Assembly (NCBI GenBank): GCA_032027205.1 | Contig: JAVSMN010000001.1 | Location: 124,001 to 188,000, forward strand | Reading direction: 5' to 3' | Origin: Zeimonas sp032027205 | Lineage (GTDB): Bacteria > Pseudomonadota > Gammaproteobacteria > Burkholderiales > Burkholderiaceae_E | Length of the DNA stretch: 64,000 nucleotides | Part shown: positions 28,534-38,096 of the stretch, in pieces | Numbering within the stretch: the stretch's first letter is position 1 | Layout: each line of letters opens with the position of its first letter | Notes under the pieces: generated by a model | Seen by the model: only the letters and a program-made list of their open reading frames with translations | What the model was told of the DNA's origin: nothing | Databases searched by the model: none | Position numbers and translations under genes: made by a program

Positions 28534-29892
28534 ATGAAGCTCTCGTCATCGAAGCGCGCCATTTCGATCGCCGCGTGCGCGATCGCACTCCCCGCCGCAA
28601 CCGTCCCGCCCTTCCTGCCGCAGGCAAAGGCCGACGAGACCTGTAACTCTCCCTACACCGCACGATTGATCAAGGGGCAGGAGGACTACCTGCATGTGTG
28701 GACGCTCGGCGTCGAAGGTCTGGGCGACGGGTCGGACAAGCTGGTGACGATCGACGTGCGTCCGGGAAGCCCGGGCTTCGGCCGGGTGATCCACACGCTG
28801 TCGGTCGGAGGGCGCGGCGAGGCGCACCACATGGGTTTCACCGACGACCGCCGGTTCCTGTGGGCCGGGCGGCTGGACGACAGCCGCATCTTCGTCTTCG
28901 ATGTCGGGACGAACCCCGCCGAGCCGAAGCTGGTGCGCACCATCGACGATTTCGCCGCAAAAACCGGCTTCGTCGGCCCGCACACTTTCTACGCGCTGCC
29001 CGGTCGGATGCTGGTCCAGGGGTTGTCGAACACGAAGGACCACGGCGGGACCACCGGGATGGCGGTGTACAGCAATGCCGGCGAACTCGTCTCGAAGCAC
29101 GAGATGCCGCGCGGCGCTTCCGCAATCGGCGACGGCGACGGATACGGCTACGACATCGCGATCGACCCACAGAAGAACGTGATGCTCACGTCGAGCTTCG
29201 CCGGCTGGACGAACTACATGATGGACCTCGGCACGCTCGTGAAGGATGCCGACGCCATGAAGAACTTCGGCCGCACGATGGCGTTGTGGGATCTCAAGGC
29301 GATGCGCCCGGTCAAGGTGTTCGACGTGCCAGGAGCGCCGCTCGAGATCCGCTGGTCGCTCGACGAGGGTGATCGCTGGGCAGTAACCGCGAGCGCGCTC
29401 ACGTCGAAACTGTGGCTGGTCAAGCAGGACGCGTCAGGGCAATGGCAGGCGAGCGAGGTCGCAACGATCGGCGATCCGGCGAAGATCCCGCTTCCCGTCG
29501 ACATCTCGATTCGCGCCGACGGCAAGGGCCTGTGGGTCAATACCTTCATGGACGGCACGACGCGCTACTTCGACCTGAGCGACCCCGAGCACCCGAAGCA
29601 GACCTACGAGAAAGTCACCGGCAAGCAGGTGAACATGGTCTCGCAAAGCTGGGACGGCAAGCGCGTATACGTTACCTCGTCGCTGCTCGCGAACTGGGAC
29701 AAGAAGGGCGACGACGACGAGCAGTTCCTGCGCGCGTTCTCCTGGGACGGCAAGGAGTTGCTCCCCGTGTTCGAGGTCGACTTCCGCAAGGAAGGTCTTG
29801 GTCGGGCACACCACATGAAGTTCTCCGCGCGCTCGGCAACTGCGTCGCTTCCCGCGCGGCAGGAACAGCAACTGGCTTCGGTGCTTCGTTGA
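28534..29892 (+). CDS. mtoX: methanethiol oxidase (SBP56 family)
   Basis: The 452-residue protein belongs to the selenium-binding protein 56 family, several of whose bacterial members are copper-dependent methanethiol oxidases that turn methanethiol into formaldehyde, H2S and H2O2. A Sec-type signal peptide (cleavage near AKA-DE) shows it is periplasmic. Family motifs are GEAHHMGFTDDRRFLWAG, GPHTFYALPGRML, DIAIDPQKNVMLTSSFAGW, and near the end GRAHHMKF; the histidines of these motifs are candidate copper ligands. GAGGGAGG precedes the ATG. It is coupled to an SCO1/MauG gene, matching the genes seen beside mtoX elsewhere. Confidence 0.9.
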   Translation: MKLSSSKRAISIAACAIALPAATVPPFLPQAKADETCNSPYTARLIKGQEDYLHVWTLGVEGLGDGSDKLVTIDVRPGSPGFGRVIHTLSVGGRGEAHHMGFTDDRRFLWAGRLDDSRIFVFDVGTNPAEPKLVRTIDDFAAKTGFVGPHTFYALPGRMLVQGLSNTKDHGGTTGMAVYSNAGELVSKHEMPRGASAIGDGDGYGYDIAIDPQKNVMLTSSFAGWTNYMMDLGTLVKDADAMKNFGRTMALWDLKAMRPVKVFDVPGAPLEIRWSLDEGDRWAVTASALTSKLWLVKQDASGQWQASEVATIGDPAKIPLPVDISIRADGKGLWVNTFMDGTTRYFDLSDPEHPKQTYEKVTGKQVNMVSQSWDGKRVYVTSSLLANWDKKGDDDEQFLRAFSWDGKELLPVFEVDFRKEGLGRAHHMKFSARSATASLPARQEQQLASVLR

Positions 29893-31766
29893 AGCGCTCG
29901 ATCGCCGCGCCGGCGCCGCGCCGCCTGTGCGCGGCGCCGTCGCCCGGCGTCGCGCGCCGGTGGGCGTCGCTGCCGCTGGCGGCTTTCCTTGCGGCGAGCG
30001 GTTTCCTCGCGACGCCGTCCGGCGACCTTCACGCACACGAGGAGCCGGCGGCGAGCGCGCTTCGCCGCGCGCCGACACAGCGTTTCATCGCGAACGCGGC
30101 CGGCACGTATTCACTGCCCCCCATCCAGCCGGCGGGCGACGGATGGGTGCTCGAACGCAGCGGATTCCCGCGCCGGCTCTCGCGCTACACCCACGGGGCA
30201 GTCACGCTTCTGTCGTTCGTCTACACCTACTGCACCGACCCGGACGGCTGCCCGCTCGCGCATTCGGTATTCGCCGAGGTGCGGGGCCGGGTGCTTGCGG
30301 ACCCGCTGTTGCGGCAGAAGGTTCGATTCGTATCGTTGTCCTTCGATCCGACGAACGACACGCCGGCGGCAATGCAGAACTACGGCGCGGCCTTCGACGA
30401 CGGATCGATCCCGCGCTGGCACTTCCTCACCACGCACTCGATGCGCTTTCTCAAGCCGATCCTCGATTCCTGGGGGCAGGACGTCGAAGTCGAGCGCGAC
30501 GCATCGGGCATGCCGACGCGCGCGATCACGCACCTGCTGAAGGTGTTCCTGATCGACCCCCAAGGTCGCGTCCGCGAGATCTACGGTACCGCATTCCTTC
30601 ATCCGGACGTCGTCTTCAACGACATCCGCACGATCGCGCTCGAAGCGCAAGGGAAGGCGACGACCGGGAACGCGCGCTCCGAAGGCGACGGATCGCGTCC
30701 GCTTGCGAGCGCCGAGGCGGGGGCCCGAGATCCCGCGGCGCCGCCGCTCGGGCTGCCGCCCGTGCGACTGCCCGACGGAGTCGTGCACGACGCCGCACGC
30801 ATCGCGTTGGGCCGAAAGCTGTTCTTCGATCGGCGCCTGTCGTCCAACGGATCGATGTCGTGCGCGATGTGCCATGTACCCGAACAGGGCTTTGCATCGA
30901 ACGCGTCGCGCCGCGCCGTGGGCATCTTCGGTCGCAGCCTCTCGCGCAATGCACCGTCGCTGCTCGACGTCGCCTGGCGACCGGCGCTGTTTCACGACGG
31001 TCGCGAATCCTCGCTCGTCGAACAGGCATGGCAGCCACTGCTCAACGCCGACGAGATGGGGAACGCATCGATCGACGATGTGCTGGCGCGGATCCGATCG
31101 CTGCACGACTACGCGGGACGATTCGAGAACGCCTTCGGCGGGGCCCCGGCATCGAAACGCACGGTCGGCGCCGCGCTCGCCGCCTTCGAGACCTCGCTCG
31201 TATCGAGCGGCTCGCGCTTCGACCGATGGCGTTTCGGCGGCGACGCCTCTGCGCTGTCGCCGCTCGAGCAACGCGGCTTCCAGGTCTTCGTCGGCGAAGG
31301 TCGATGCAACGCATGCCACCGCGTCGACGAGCGCTTCGCGCTGTTCACCGACGGCCGCTACCACGTCACGGGGGCCGGCGCGGCATCGGGGAGGCGCTTC
31401 GTCGTCACCCTCTCATCCGGCGTGGTTACGGAACTCGGCGAATCCGATCTGGCCTCGCTGCGCGGCGAAGAGCCGGCCGATCCGGGCCGTTTCGGTGTAA
31501 CACGCGACCCTGCCGATCGCCATGCGTTTCGCACGCCGATGCTGCGCAACGTCGCCCGCACCGCACCCTACATGCATGACGGATCGATCAGCACGCTCGA
31601 AGCCGTCATCGATTTCTATGATCGCGGCGGCGGTGCGATCGCGGGCCGCAGCCCGCTGCTGAAACCGCTCGGTCTGGCCGACGAGGACAAGCGCGCGCTC
31701 GTCGCCTTCCTGCACACGCTCGATTCAGCCGAGCCGTTCACGCGCGCCGCAGCAGCGGCACGATGA
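29889..31766 (+). CDS. SCO1-like / MauG-type di-haem cytochrome c peroxidase fusion
   Basis: This 625-residue exported protein has two parts. Residues about 65-255 are an SCO1/SenC thioredoxin-fold domain with the copper cysteines C115 and C121 in YTYCTDPDGCPLA and a conserved His215. The spacing is CX5C instead of the usual CX3C. Residues about 285-615 are a MauG/cytochrome c peroxidase domain with two haem c sites, CAMCH (325-329) and CNACH (473-477), plus APYMHDGS (559-566). The start is TTG at 29889 overlapping the mtoX stop; no better start lies before the signal-peptide-like segment at 23-45. It probably matures or serves MtoX. The end overlaps the convergent kinase gene by 29 bases. 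Confidence 0.88.
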   Translation: MKRSIAAPAPRRLCAAPSPGVARRWASLPLAAFLAASGFLATPSGDLHAHEEPAASALRRAPTQRFIANAAGTYSLPPIQPAGDGWVLERSGFPRRLSRYTHGAVTLLSFVYTYCTDPDGCPLAHSVFAEVRGRVLADPLLRQKVRFVSLSFDPTNDTPAAMQNYGAAFDDGSIPRWHFLTTHSMRFLKPILDSWGQDVEVERDASGMPTRAITHLLKVFLIDPQGRVREIYGTAFLHPDVVFNDIRTIALEAQGKATTGNARSEGDGSRPLASAEAGARDPAAPPLGLPPVRLPDGVVHDAARIALGRKLFFDRRLSSNGSMSCAMCHVPEQGFASNASRRAVGIFGRSLSRNAPSLLDVAWRPALFHDGRESSLVEQAWQPLLNADEMGNASIDDVLARIRSLHDYAGRFENAFGGAPASKRTVGAALAAFETSLVSSGSRFDRWRFGGDASALSPLEQRGFQVFVGEGRCNACHRVDERFALFTDGRYHVTGAGAASGRRFVVTLSSGVVTELGESDLASLRGEEPADPGRFGVTRDPADRHAFRTPMLRNVARTAPYMHDGSISTLEAVIDFYDRGGGAIAGRSPLLKPLGLADEDKRALVAFLHTLDSAEPFTRAAAAAR

Positions 31767-33135
31767 GCGAACGCACGTCGACGCGCGCGCCGATGTGCGC
31801 GAGCAGGAAGAACGACCCGATCAGCTTGCGATGCAGGAACATCGTCTGCGCCGGAGGCACGCGCAGCAGCCCCTGGCGGATGCCGCTGTCGAAGCCGAGC
31901 GCCCGCCCGCGCGACGGCAGGTCGGAGGCGGCGAAGTCGTAGCGGCCGCGATGCCGCAACGGTTCGCAGACCAGCAGGATCACGTCGACGGTAGCGTCGA
32001 TCCGCGGCGCGGGGTCGTCGACATCCGCGTAGCCGATTTCGATCGCGTGACGCGCGACGGCGGCCCGATCGCCGGCCATGGCCGCGCGCGTGATACGGGC
32101 GTACGCCGCGACGAAATCCGCGTCGAAGTCCGTCGTCGAGCCGAAATCGAGCAGCACGACCCGCCCGGCGTCCGGCTGCCACAGGTAGTTCGCGAAGTTC
32201 GGGTCGGTCTGCATCGTGTGGAACTCGAACAACTCGCGAAATGCGAGCCGCTCGAGCACCGCGCCGATCGCGTCGCGCGTCGACTGCGCAACATCGGGTG
32301 CCGCCAGCGCCTCGAGCGGCAGGCCCTCGACGAAGTCCATCGCGAGGATGCGCGCGGTCGTGAGGTCGGCGTGCGCGCGCGGCACCTGCAGTCGCGGCTC
32401 GTCAGCCACGAGCACCGCGAATCGCTCGAGCGATGCGGCCTCGGCCAGGTAATCGGCTTCCTGCGACAACTGTCGCACGGCCTCGCGGGCGAGCGCGTCG
32501 ATGTCGGCTTCGCGCGGCAGCAACTTCAACAGTCGAAGCACGGATACGACGTTGTCGATGTCGCTCCGGATCGAGCGCGCGATGCCCGGGTACTGGATCT
32601 TCAGCGCGAGCTCGCGCCCATCGGTCGTACGCGCGCGATGCACCTGCCCGATCGACGCGGCCGCCACCGGTTGCTCGTCGAAGCGCGCGAAACGCCCGCG
32701 CCAGCCCTTGCCGTACTCCCTGCCGAGCACTCGATGCAGCTGCCCCGACGGCATCGGCGCCGCCTGGGCGCGCAGGATCGCCAGCGCCTGCGCAAACTCC
32801 GGCGGCAGCAGGTCGGGCCCCTGCATCGACATCATCTGCCCGAGCTTCATCGCGCCGCCGCGCAGCCGCGCGAGGCGCGCCGCGAGACGCCGCGCGTTGT
32901 CGACCGATACCCACGGGCCGCCCGCGCCCAGGGCACCGACGCTGCCGTCCGCCAGGAATCGACGTACCCCTTCGCCCAACCCGGCCAGCGCGAGCTCGCC
33001 CGCCGCCAGAACGACGTTCGCCAAGCGGCCGATGCGCGTCTGCGGCACGCGGGCGGCCGACAACCGGGCCACGTCGCGGGCGTCCCGCGGGTCCTCGCTG
33101 CCGCCGGGATCCGGCCTCCCACGCGCGCGCGTCAT
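31738..33135 (-). CDS. ABC1/UbiB (AarF) family atypical kinase
   Basis: This 465-residue protein has the UbiB-like signature KLGQMMSMQ in the extended N-terminal KxGQ motif, the ATP-binding Lys in LALKIQYP after ASIGQVH, and the metal site LLDFGSTTDF. Such proteins support ubiquinone synthesis or lipid handling. The C-terminus lacks the two membrane helices of canonical UbiB, so it is an AarF-like paralogue instead of the main ubiB. The ATG at 33135 is preferred; a GTG at 33204 is possible. The 3' end overlaps the convergent SCO1-MauG gene. Confidence 0.88.
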   Translation of the reverse strand: MTRARGRPDPGGSEDPRDARDVARLSAARVPQTRIGRLANVVLAAGELALAGLGEGVRRFLADGSVGALGAGGPWVSVDNARRLAARLARLRGGAMKLGQMMSMQGPDLLPPEFAQALAILRAQAAPMPSGQLHRVLGREYGKGWRGRFARFDEQPVAAASIGQVHRARTTDGRELALKIQYPGIARSIRSDIDNVVSVLRLLKLLPREADIDALAREAVRQLSQEADYLAEAASLERFAVLVADEPRLQVPRAHADLTTARILAMDFVEGLPLEALAAPDVAQSTRDAIGAVLERLAFRELFEFHTMQTDPNFANYLWQPDAGRVVLLDFGSTTDFDADFVAAYARITRAAMAGDRAAVARHAIEIGYADVDDPAPRIDATVDVILLVCEPLRHRGRYDFAASDLPSRGRALGFDSGIRQGLLRVPPAQTMFLHRKLIGSFFLLAHIGARVDVRSLIVPLLRRA

Positions 33136-33359
33136 TGCCCGGTCCGCCCGCGTGCGCGAATTCCCCTGCAGTTCGATCTGCTCATTCTCGTTTCCCGCTG
33201 GCACGCTCCTATGATGCAGGCGTTCGTCCCGGGGCCCATGGCCAGAGACGACGCCCGCGTGTCATTCTGGGCGAGCAGCGTGCAGCATCGCAGTTGCGTA
33301 GTGGTCCCGGCAGTCGGCCCAAGCGCCATGGCACGGCTTTGCCCGAAACGGGAGCCGCC

Positions 33360-34931
33360 ATGAACCGCACGCTGCTGCTGCAATGGGTTCTCGGGGCCGT
33401 GGTCGTCTGGCTCTACGCGCTCGACCGCTTCGACACGCCGGGGCCCACGCGGCCGACGACGACCTTCCTGCGCTACTGGATGGCGCGCGTCGGGTATGTG
33501 TTCTCGATGCTCGCCCTGTTCCTCGTCCTCGGCGGCGCGTTCACCGACATCGATCTCCAAGCCGTCTGGGAGTTCCTCCGCGTCGACGCAGTCTCCGATC
33601 AGGTCGAGCAGATGCCGGGGCCGCTGTTCGCCGCGCTCGTGCTCACCTCGCTGCTGCCGCACTTCCCCTACCTCAACAAGCTCGACGACGCCGTCAAGCG
33701 CTGGTTCCAGCGCATCGGCAACATCCCCTTCGAAGCGCGCGAGCTGTCGGGCCGCATCGCGGCCACCCCGCTGGTGCTGTACCCGGAGTCGATCGAGCGG
33801 CTGCGCCCGACGCTCGCCGAACTGCAGGTCGACGAACGCTGGCTGCTCGCGCCCGAGTCGTCGCTGCTGCATCGATGGGCGCGCACGGCGGTGCTCTACG
33901 CGTCGATCAAGCCGTGGGCGCAGGCTGCCGGCTACGCGCGCTACGTCGAAGAGCAGAAGGCCGGCTTCGCGGCGCTCGGCGAGCGATTCGATGCGATGTC
34001 CGGACTCGACGAGAAGACGCTGCGCGCGATCGACAGCGACCCGCAGTTCCTCACCGGCCAGCCGTTGCGCCGACGGCTTCCGCGCGATGTGGACGAGCTC
34101 GAGCAGCGCCTGTGCGACTTCGTCGCCGGCGGCGTGCTGCAGGTCGAACTCGGCCCCCGCCAGCGCCACGCGGCGCTCGCGCGCCTGGGCTTTCCCGGCA
34201 TCGGGCAGTCGCGCCCCGTGCTCGACGTGCACGAGGTGTTCCTCGTCGCCGGCCTGATCTTCTTCGGGATGCTGCTGATCACGCTCGTCGCGCGCCGCTT
34301 CGTCTCGCCGGTGCCGCTCGCGCCGAACCTGCGCGTGCTCGTCATGGTCCCGATGATCTACGCGATCGCGATCATGCTGGCGATCTACCCGAAGGCGGTC
34401 TGGCCGTTCGCCGACATCCGCCGCGTCGGCTTTCGACCGGTCGCCGGCTATTGCGCCTCGGGCGCGCTCGCCGCGGCCGCGGCTTTCGTCGTCTCGCTGC
34501 TGTTCCGCTACGTGTTCGAGTACCCGGGGAACCTGTTCGACGCGCTCGGCTCACCCGGCCGCTTCCGCGAAGTCTTCACGGTGACGGTCGAGCGATGGCC
34601 GTGGCTGCTGATGGTGTTCTTCGCGACGGTGGCGATCGCATGGGCCGCCGACGACTACGCCGACGACCCGTCGAAGGCGCCGAAATGGCTGCGCGCGGCC
34701 GAGGCCGCAGGGCTCGCGCTGGCGTTCGGGCTGCTGCAGTGGATGATCGTCGAGCTGCTGATCGCGGTCGGCGCGGCGCCGACGCGCCTGGCCGGCCGCA
34801 TTCCGACGATGGCCGCAACCTCGCTGCTGATCGGCGCGACGATCGGCTGGTTCGTTCCGCACCTGTACCGCCAGAAGGCGGCGCCGCAGCCGGTCCCGGC
34901 CCCGGCTCCTGCCGTGCAACCGGCAGTGTGA
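33360..34931 (+). CDS. hypothetical multi-pass membrane protein next to the metacaspase gene
   Basis: This 523-residue protein has about nine membrane helices: three near the N-terminus (about 3-20, 44-63 and 83-98), a soluble region (about 105-285) likely in the cytoplasm or periplasm, and six in the C-terminal half (about 292-505), ending with a Pro/Ala tail. I recognise no family. CGGGAG precedes the ATG. It is 14 bases upstream of the amidase-hydrolase-metacaspase gene, so both are probably one operon. A pore, anchor or signalling partner are all possible; nothing here decides. Confidence 0.8.
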   Translation: MNRTLLLQWVLGAVVVWLYALDRFDTPGPTRPTTTFLRYWMARVGYVFSMLALFLVLGGAFTDIDLQAVWEFLRVDAVSDQVEQMPGPLFAALVLTSLLPHFPYLNKLDDAVKRWFQRIGNIPFEARELSGRIAATPLVLYPESIERLRPTLAELQVDERWLLAPESSLLHRWARTAVLYASIKPWAQAAGYARYVEEQKAGFAALGERFDAMSGLDEKTLRAIDSDPQFLTGQPLRRRLPRDVDELEQRLCDFVAGGVLQVELGPRQRHAALARLGFPGIGQSRPVLDVHEVFLVAGLIFFGMLLITLVARRFVSPVPLAPNLRVLVMVPMIYAIAIMLAIYPKAVWPFADIRRVGFRPVAGYCASGALAAAAAFVVSLLFRYVFEYPGNLFDALGSPGRFREVFTVTVERWPWLLMVFFATVAIAWAADDYADDPSKAPKWLRAAEAAGLALAFGLLQWMIVELLIAVGAAPTRLAGRIPTMAATSLLIGATIGWFVPHLYRQKAAPQPVPAPAPAVQPAV

Positions 34932-34945
34932 AAGAGGAGACGATC

Positions 34946-37900
34946 ATGTCGACGCCCGTGTTCAAGCGCCTGTCGCTCCAGCAGTTCTCCGACCTGCTCG
35001 GCCGTTTCCCCTTCACGCGGCGCATCAACGCGGTGCACATGCACCATACGTGGCGGCCGCAACGAACCGACTTCCGCGGCCACGAGACGATCGTCGCGAT
35101 GTGGCGTTTCCACACGCAGGAGAAGGGCTGGCGGGACATCGCGCAGCACCTGACGATCGATCCCGAGGGCTGGGTCTGGCTGGGCCGCAACTGGAACCTG
35201 CCGCCGGTGAGCGCCTCGGGGCACAACGGCAACGCGCAGTTCGGGCCGTTCATGTTCGAGATGATCGGCAACTTCGACCGCGGCTGCGACCCCTTCGACG
35301 GCGCGCAGCGCGAGACGGCGCTCGAGGTCGTCGCGCAGGTGCAGGCGAAGTTCGGACTGCCCGCGGATTCGCTGGTCTTTCACAATGCGATGTCGACGAA
35401 GAGCTGCCCGGGCACCTCGCTCGACTTCGCGCAGATCCTCGCCGAGGTCGAGCACCTGTCGGCAACGCGCGGGCGCGCGCCGAAGCGCGCGCAGGAATCG
35501 CGCGGACCGTTCCCCGACGAATCGGATCTGGTCGTGCGCGACGCCATCGAGGCGCTGAGCCGCTCGCCGCTCGCGCCGGCCGAGCCAGGCGACGCCGAGT
35601 TGTCGGACGACGAGGGCGCTACGGCGCACGGATATCGCCTCCCCGGCGAACCGCCTGCGCCCACAGGCCAGGGACGCGAGCCGGCTGAACGTTCGCGCGG
35701 CACGCCGATCGACGCGGCACTGCTCGCGTCGCTGCGCCCGCATCTCGTCAACCTGCGCCTTGGACGGCTTTCTCAGCGCGGCGAGCTGTCGACCACCCCT
35801 GCGGACGTCGATGCGATCTTCGAGCAGTCGCTGCCGCGCGCACTGCAAGCGGCGACGGCGCAGGGACGCAGGCTGCGGCTGCTGTTCTACGCGCACGGCG
35901 GGCTCGTCTCCGAGTCGAGCGGCCTGCAGATCGCGGCGCGTCACGTCGAATGGTGGAAGCGCAACGACGTCTACCCGATCCACTTCGTCTGGGAGACCGG
36001 CCTCCTCGAGACGATCTGGCAGTTGCTCACGCGTGCGCAACAGGGAACGATGCGCGGGATTCCGCGCGACTTCTGGGATCACACGCTCGACCCGCTGATC
36101 GAAGTCGGCGCACGTGCGCTGCAGGGTGCACGAATCTGGGCAGGAATGAAGGCGAGCGCCGAGCACGCGGTCGACGCACCGAGCGGCGGCGACCCGGTGG
36201 GCGGCGGAGCGCACTACGTCGCCGCGAAGCTGAAGGCGTTCTGCGATGCGCATCCGGGCGAGGTCGAGTTGCACGCAGCCGGGCACAGCGCCGGCACGAT
36301 CTTCCACGCGCATTTCCTCGCCTGCGCGCACGAACTCGGCGTGCCGACCTTCGCCTCGGCGCAGTTCCTGGCGCCGGCGGTGCGCATCGACACTTTCCGC
36401 GATCGCCTCGCGGCCCGGATCGGCGACGACGGCGCAGTGCGTCGCGTAACGATGTTCACGATGCAGCGCGACTACGAGCGCGCGGACGACTGCGCGCAGG
36501 TCTATCACAAGTCCATGCTCTATCTCGTGTCGAATGCACTCGAGAGCGAGCGCGGCACGCCGATTCTCGGCCTGGAGGAAAGCCTGCGCGCCGACCCGCA
36601 GATGAAGCGCCTGTTCGGGCTGGGCGAGGCGCCTTCGGCGCTTGCCGACGTCGTCTGGTCGGTGAGCGCCGCCGACACGGGGGCATCGGCGAGCACCGCG
36701 CGCGCACACGCTGCCTTCGACGACGACGCGCCGACGATGAACAGCCTCGCGCGACGCGTGCTCGGCCGCGCCGATGCGGACGCGATCGTGGACTACGCGA
36801 GCGTCGTGCGCACCGCGCGTGAACCGCGCCCCTGGTCCGAGGAGATCGACTGGCCGGCCAGCGCGCTGTACGAGTGGCCGTCGATGGCGACGTCGACCTG
36901 GTCTGCGCCCGCCGAATCGGCCCTGCCTTCGCAGGTAACGCCGCCCACATCGCCACTGGCGCATGCACCGGGCGCTGTCCAGCCAGCAGTCGCATCGCCC
37001 GAACCACCGACGACGCCGATCGTGGCGATTGCGCCTGGCGGCGCGATGCCGACGCCGACGTCGCTCGGGATCCCCGCGGTGGCCGGGCGCAAGGAGCGGC
37101 GCACCGCGCTGTGCATCGGCGTCGATCGTTATCCCGATCCGAAGCATCGGCTCGCCGGCTGCGTGGCCGATGCACGGATGTGGTTCGAAGCGCTGTCGAC
37201 GCTCGGCTTCGAGACGACGATGCTCACCGACGGCGATGCCACGCGCGAAGCGATCGACCGCGAGTTCGAGAAGCTCGTGACGAACAGCCGTGCCGGCGAC
37301 GTCCTCGTCTTCCAGTACTCGGGACACGGCACGCATCTGCCCGATCTCGATGCCGACGAGGACGACCGCGAGGACGAGGCGATCTGCCCAGTGGACTTCG
37401 CCTCGGGTGCGCTGTACATCGACGACGACATCGCCGGCGTCCTGCGCAAGCTGCCCGACGGCGTGAACCTGACCTTCTTCATGGACTGCTGTCACTCCGG
37501 CACCAACACCCGCTTCGCCGTCGGAGCGCCCGACACTCGCCGCCGCGCTGCGGCAGCGGACGAGCGCAAGCGCTTCGTCGTCCCGAGCGTCGAGCTGATC
37601 GACGCGCATCGGCGCTTCCGCCAGCAATCGCGCTTCGCGATGCTCTCGGCCTCCCCGGGCGGAACCGGAGGACGCAGCCGGATGCGCGACGTCAAGTTCG
37701 CGGCGTGCCTGGACAGCGAAGTCGCCTGGGAGAGCGACGGGCACGGCGAGTTCACGCTGCGTGCGACCCGCGTGCTCGCCGAAGGGATCGGCGCGACGAC
37801 GAACGAGCAGTTCGCGCGCCGCGTGACCGAGGCTTTCGGCGCCAGCCCGCGCCAGCACCCGATGCTCGATTGCACCGACGAAGCACTCGCGTTGCACTTG

Positions 37901-38083
37901 CTGCAGCCGCTGCGGTCGGGCGCGTCAGCGGCTCAGCCCATCGGCGCGATCGAAAAAATGCTCCCGCCCGCGGCAGCGCCGGAGCAGCGACCGAAGCCGA
38001 ACGGCTCTTCCGACGACGCGCTGCTGCTGCAGTCGACGCTCGCTGCGCTGCAGACGCTCGTCACGCAGTTGTCGACACGCTGA
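34946..38083 (+). CDS. PGRP/amidase - alpha/beta hydrolase - metacaspase fusion protein
   Basis: This 1045-residue cytoplasmic protein has no signal peptide. Residues about 25-165 are a T7-lysozyme/PGRP-type amidase domain: His in HMHHTW (31-36), then H147, K152 and C154 in HNAMSTKSCPG, close in spacing to T7 lysozyme His122, Lys128 and Cys130. Residues about 305-600 are an alpha/beta hydrolase with FYAHGG (315-319) and GHSAG with Ser448. A Pro-rich linker (about 650-712) leads to a metacaspase-type C14 domain: LCIGVDRYPD (722-731), catalytic His794 in YSGHG, an acidic DEDDREDEAICPVDF segment (804-818) and catalytic Cys849 in DCCHSG. All three active sites look intact. AGAGGAG precedes the ATG. 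Function is unknown; a stress or defence protease is a reasonable guess. Confidence 0.88.
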   Translation: MSTPVFKRLSLQQFSDLLGRFPFTRRINAVHMHHTWRPQRTDFRGHETIVAMWRFHTQEKGWRDIAQHLTIDPEGWVWLGRNWNLPPVSASGHNGNAQFGPFMFEMIGNFDRGCDPFDGAQRETALEVVAQVQAKFGLPADSLVFHNAMSTKSCPGTSLDFAQILAEVEHLSATRGRAPKRAQESRGPFPDESDLVVRDAIEALSRSPLAPAEPGDAELSDDEGATAHGYRLPGEPPAPTGQGREPAERSRGTPIDAALLASLRPHLVNLRLGRLSQRGELSTTPADVDAIFEQSLPRALQAATAQGRRLRLLFYAHGGLVSESSGLQIAARHVEWWKRNDVYPIHFVWETGLLETIWQLLTRAQQGTMRGIPRDFWDHTLDPLIEVGARALQGARIWAGMKASAEHAVDAPSGGDPVGGGAHYVAAKLKAFCDAHPGEVELHAAGHSAGTIFHAHFLACAHELGVPTFASAQFLAPAVRIDTFRDRLAARIGDDGAVRRVTMFTMQRDYERADDCAQVYHKSMLYLVSNALESERGTPILGLEESLRADPQMKRLFGLGEAPSALADVVWSVSAADTGASASTARAHAAFDDDAPTMNSLARRVLGRADADAIVDYASVVRTAREPRPWSEEIDWPASALYEWPSMATSTWSAPAESALPSQVTPPTSPLAHAPGAVQPAVASPEPPTTPIVAIAPGGAMPTPTSLGIPAVAGRKERRTALCIGVDRYPDPKHRLAGCVADARMWFEALSTLGFETTMLTDGDATREAIDREFEKLVTNSRAGDVLVFQYSGHGTHLPDLDADEDDREDEAICPVDFASGALYIDDDIAGVLRKLPDGVNLTFFMDCCHSGTNTRFAVGAPDTRRRAAAADERKRFVVPSVELIDAHRRFRQQSRFAMLSASPGGTGGRSRMRDVKFAACLDSEVAWESDGHGEFTLRATRVLAEGIGATTNEQFARRVTEAFGASPRQHPMLDCTDEALALHLLQPLRSGASAAQPIGAIEKMLPPAAAPEQRPKPNGSSDDALLLQSTLAALQTLVTQLSTR

Positions 38084-38096
38084 GCGGTACCGGGGC

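Noticed and set aside
34655..37897. Open frame of more than 1000 codons on the minus strand across the metacaspase gene
   Set aside because: It is rich in Arg, Ala and Gly with no motif or ribosome site, and it is exactly opposite a gene with intact catalytic motifs. Such antisense frames arise from high GC at third positions.
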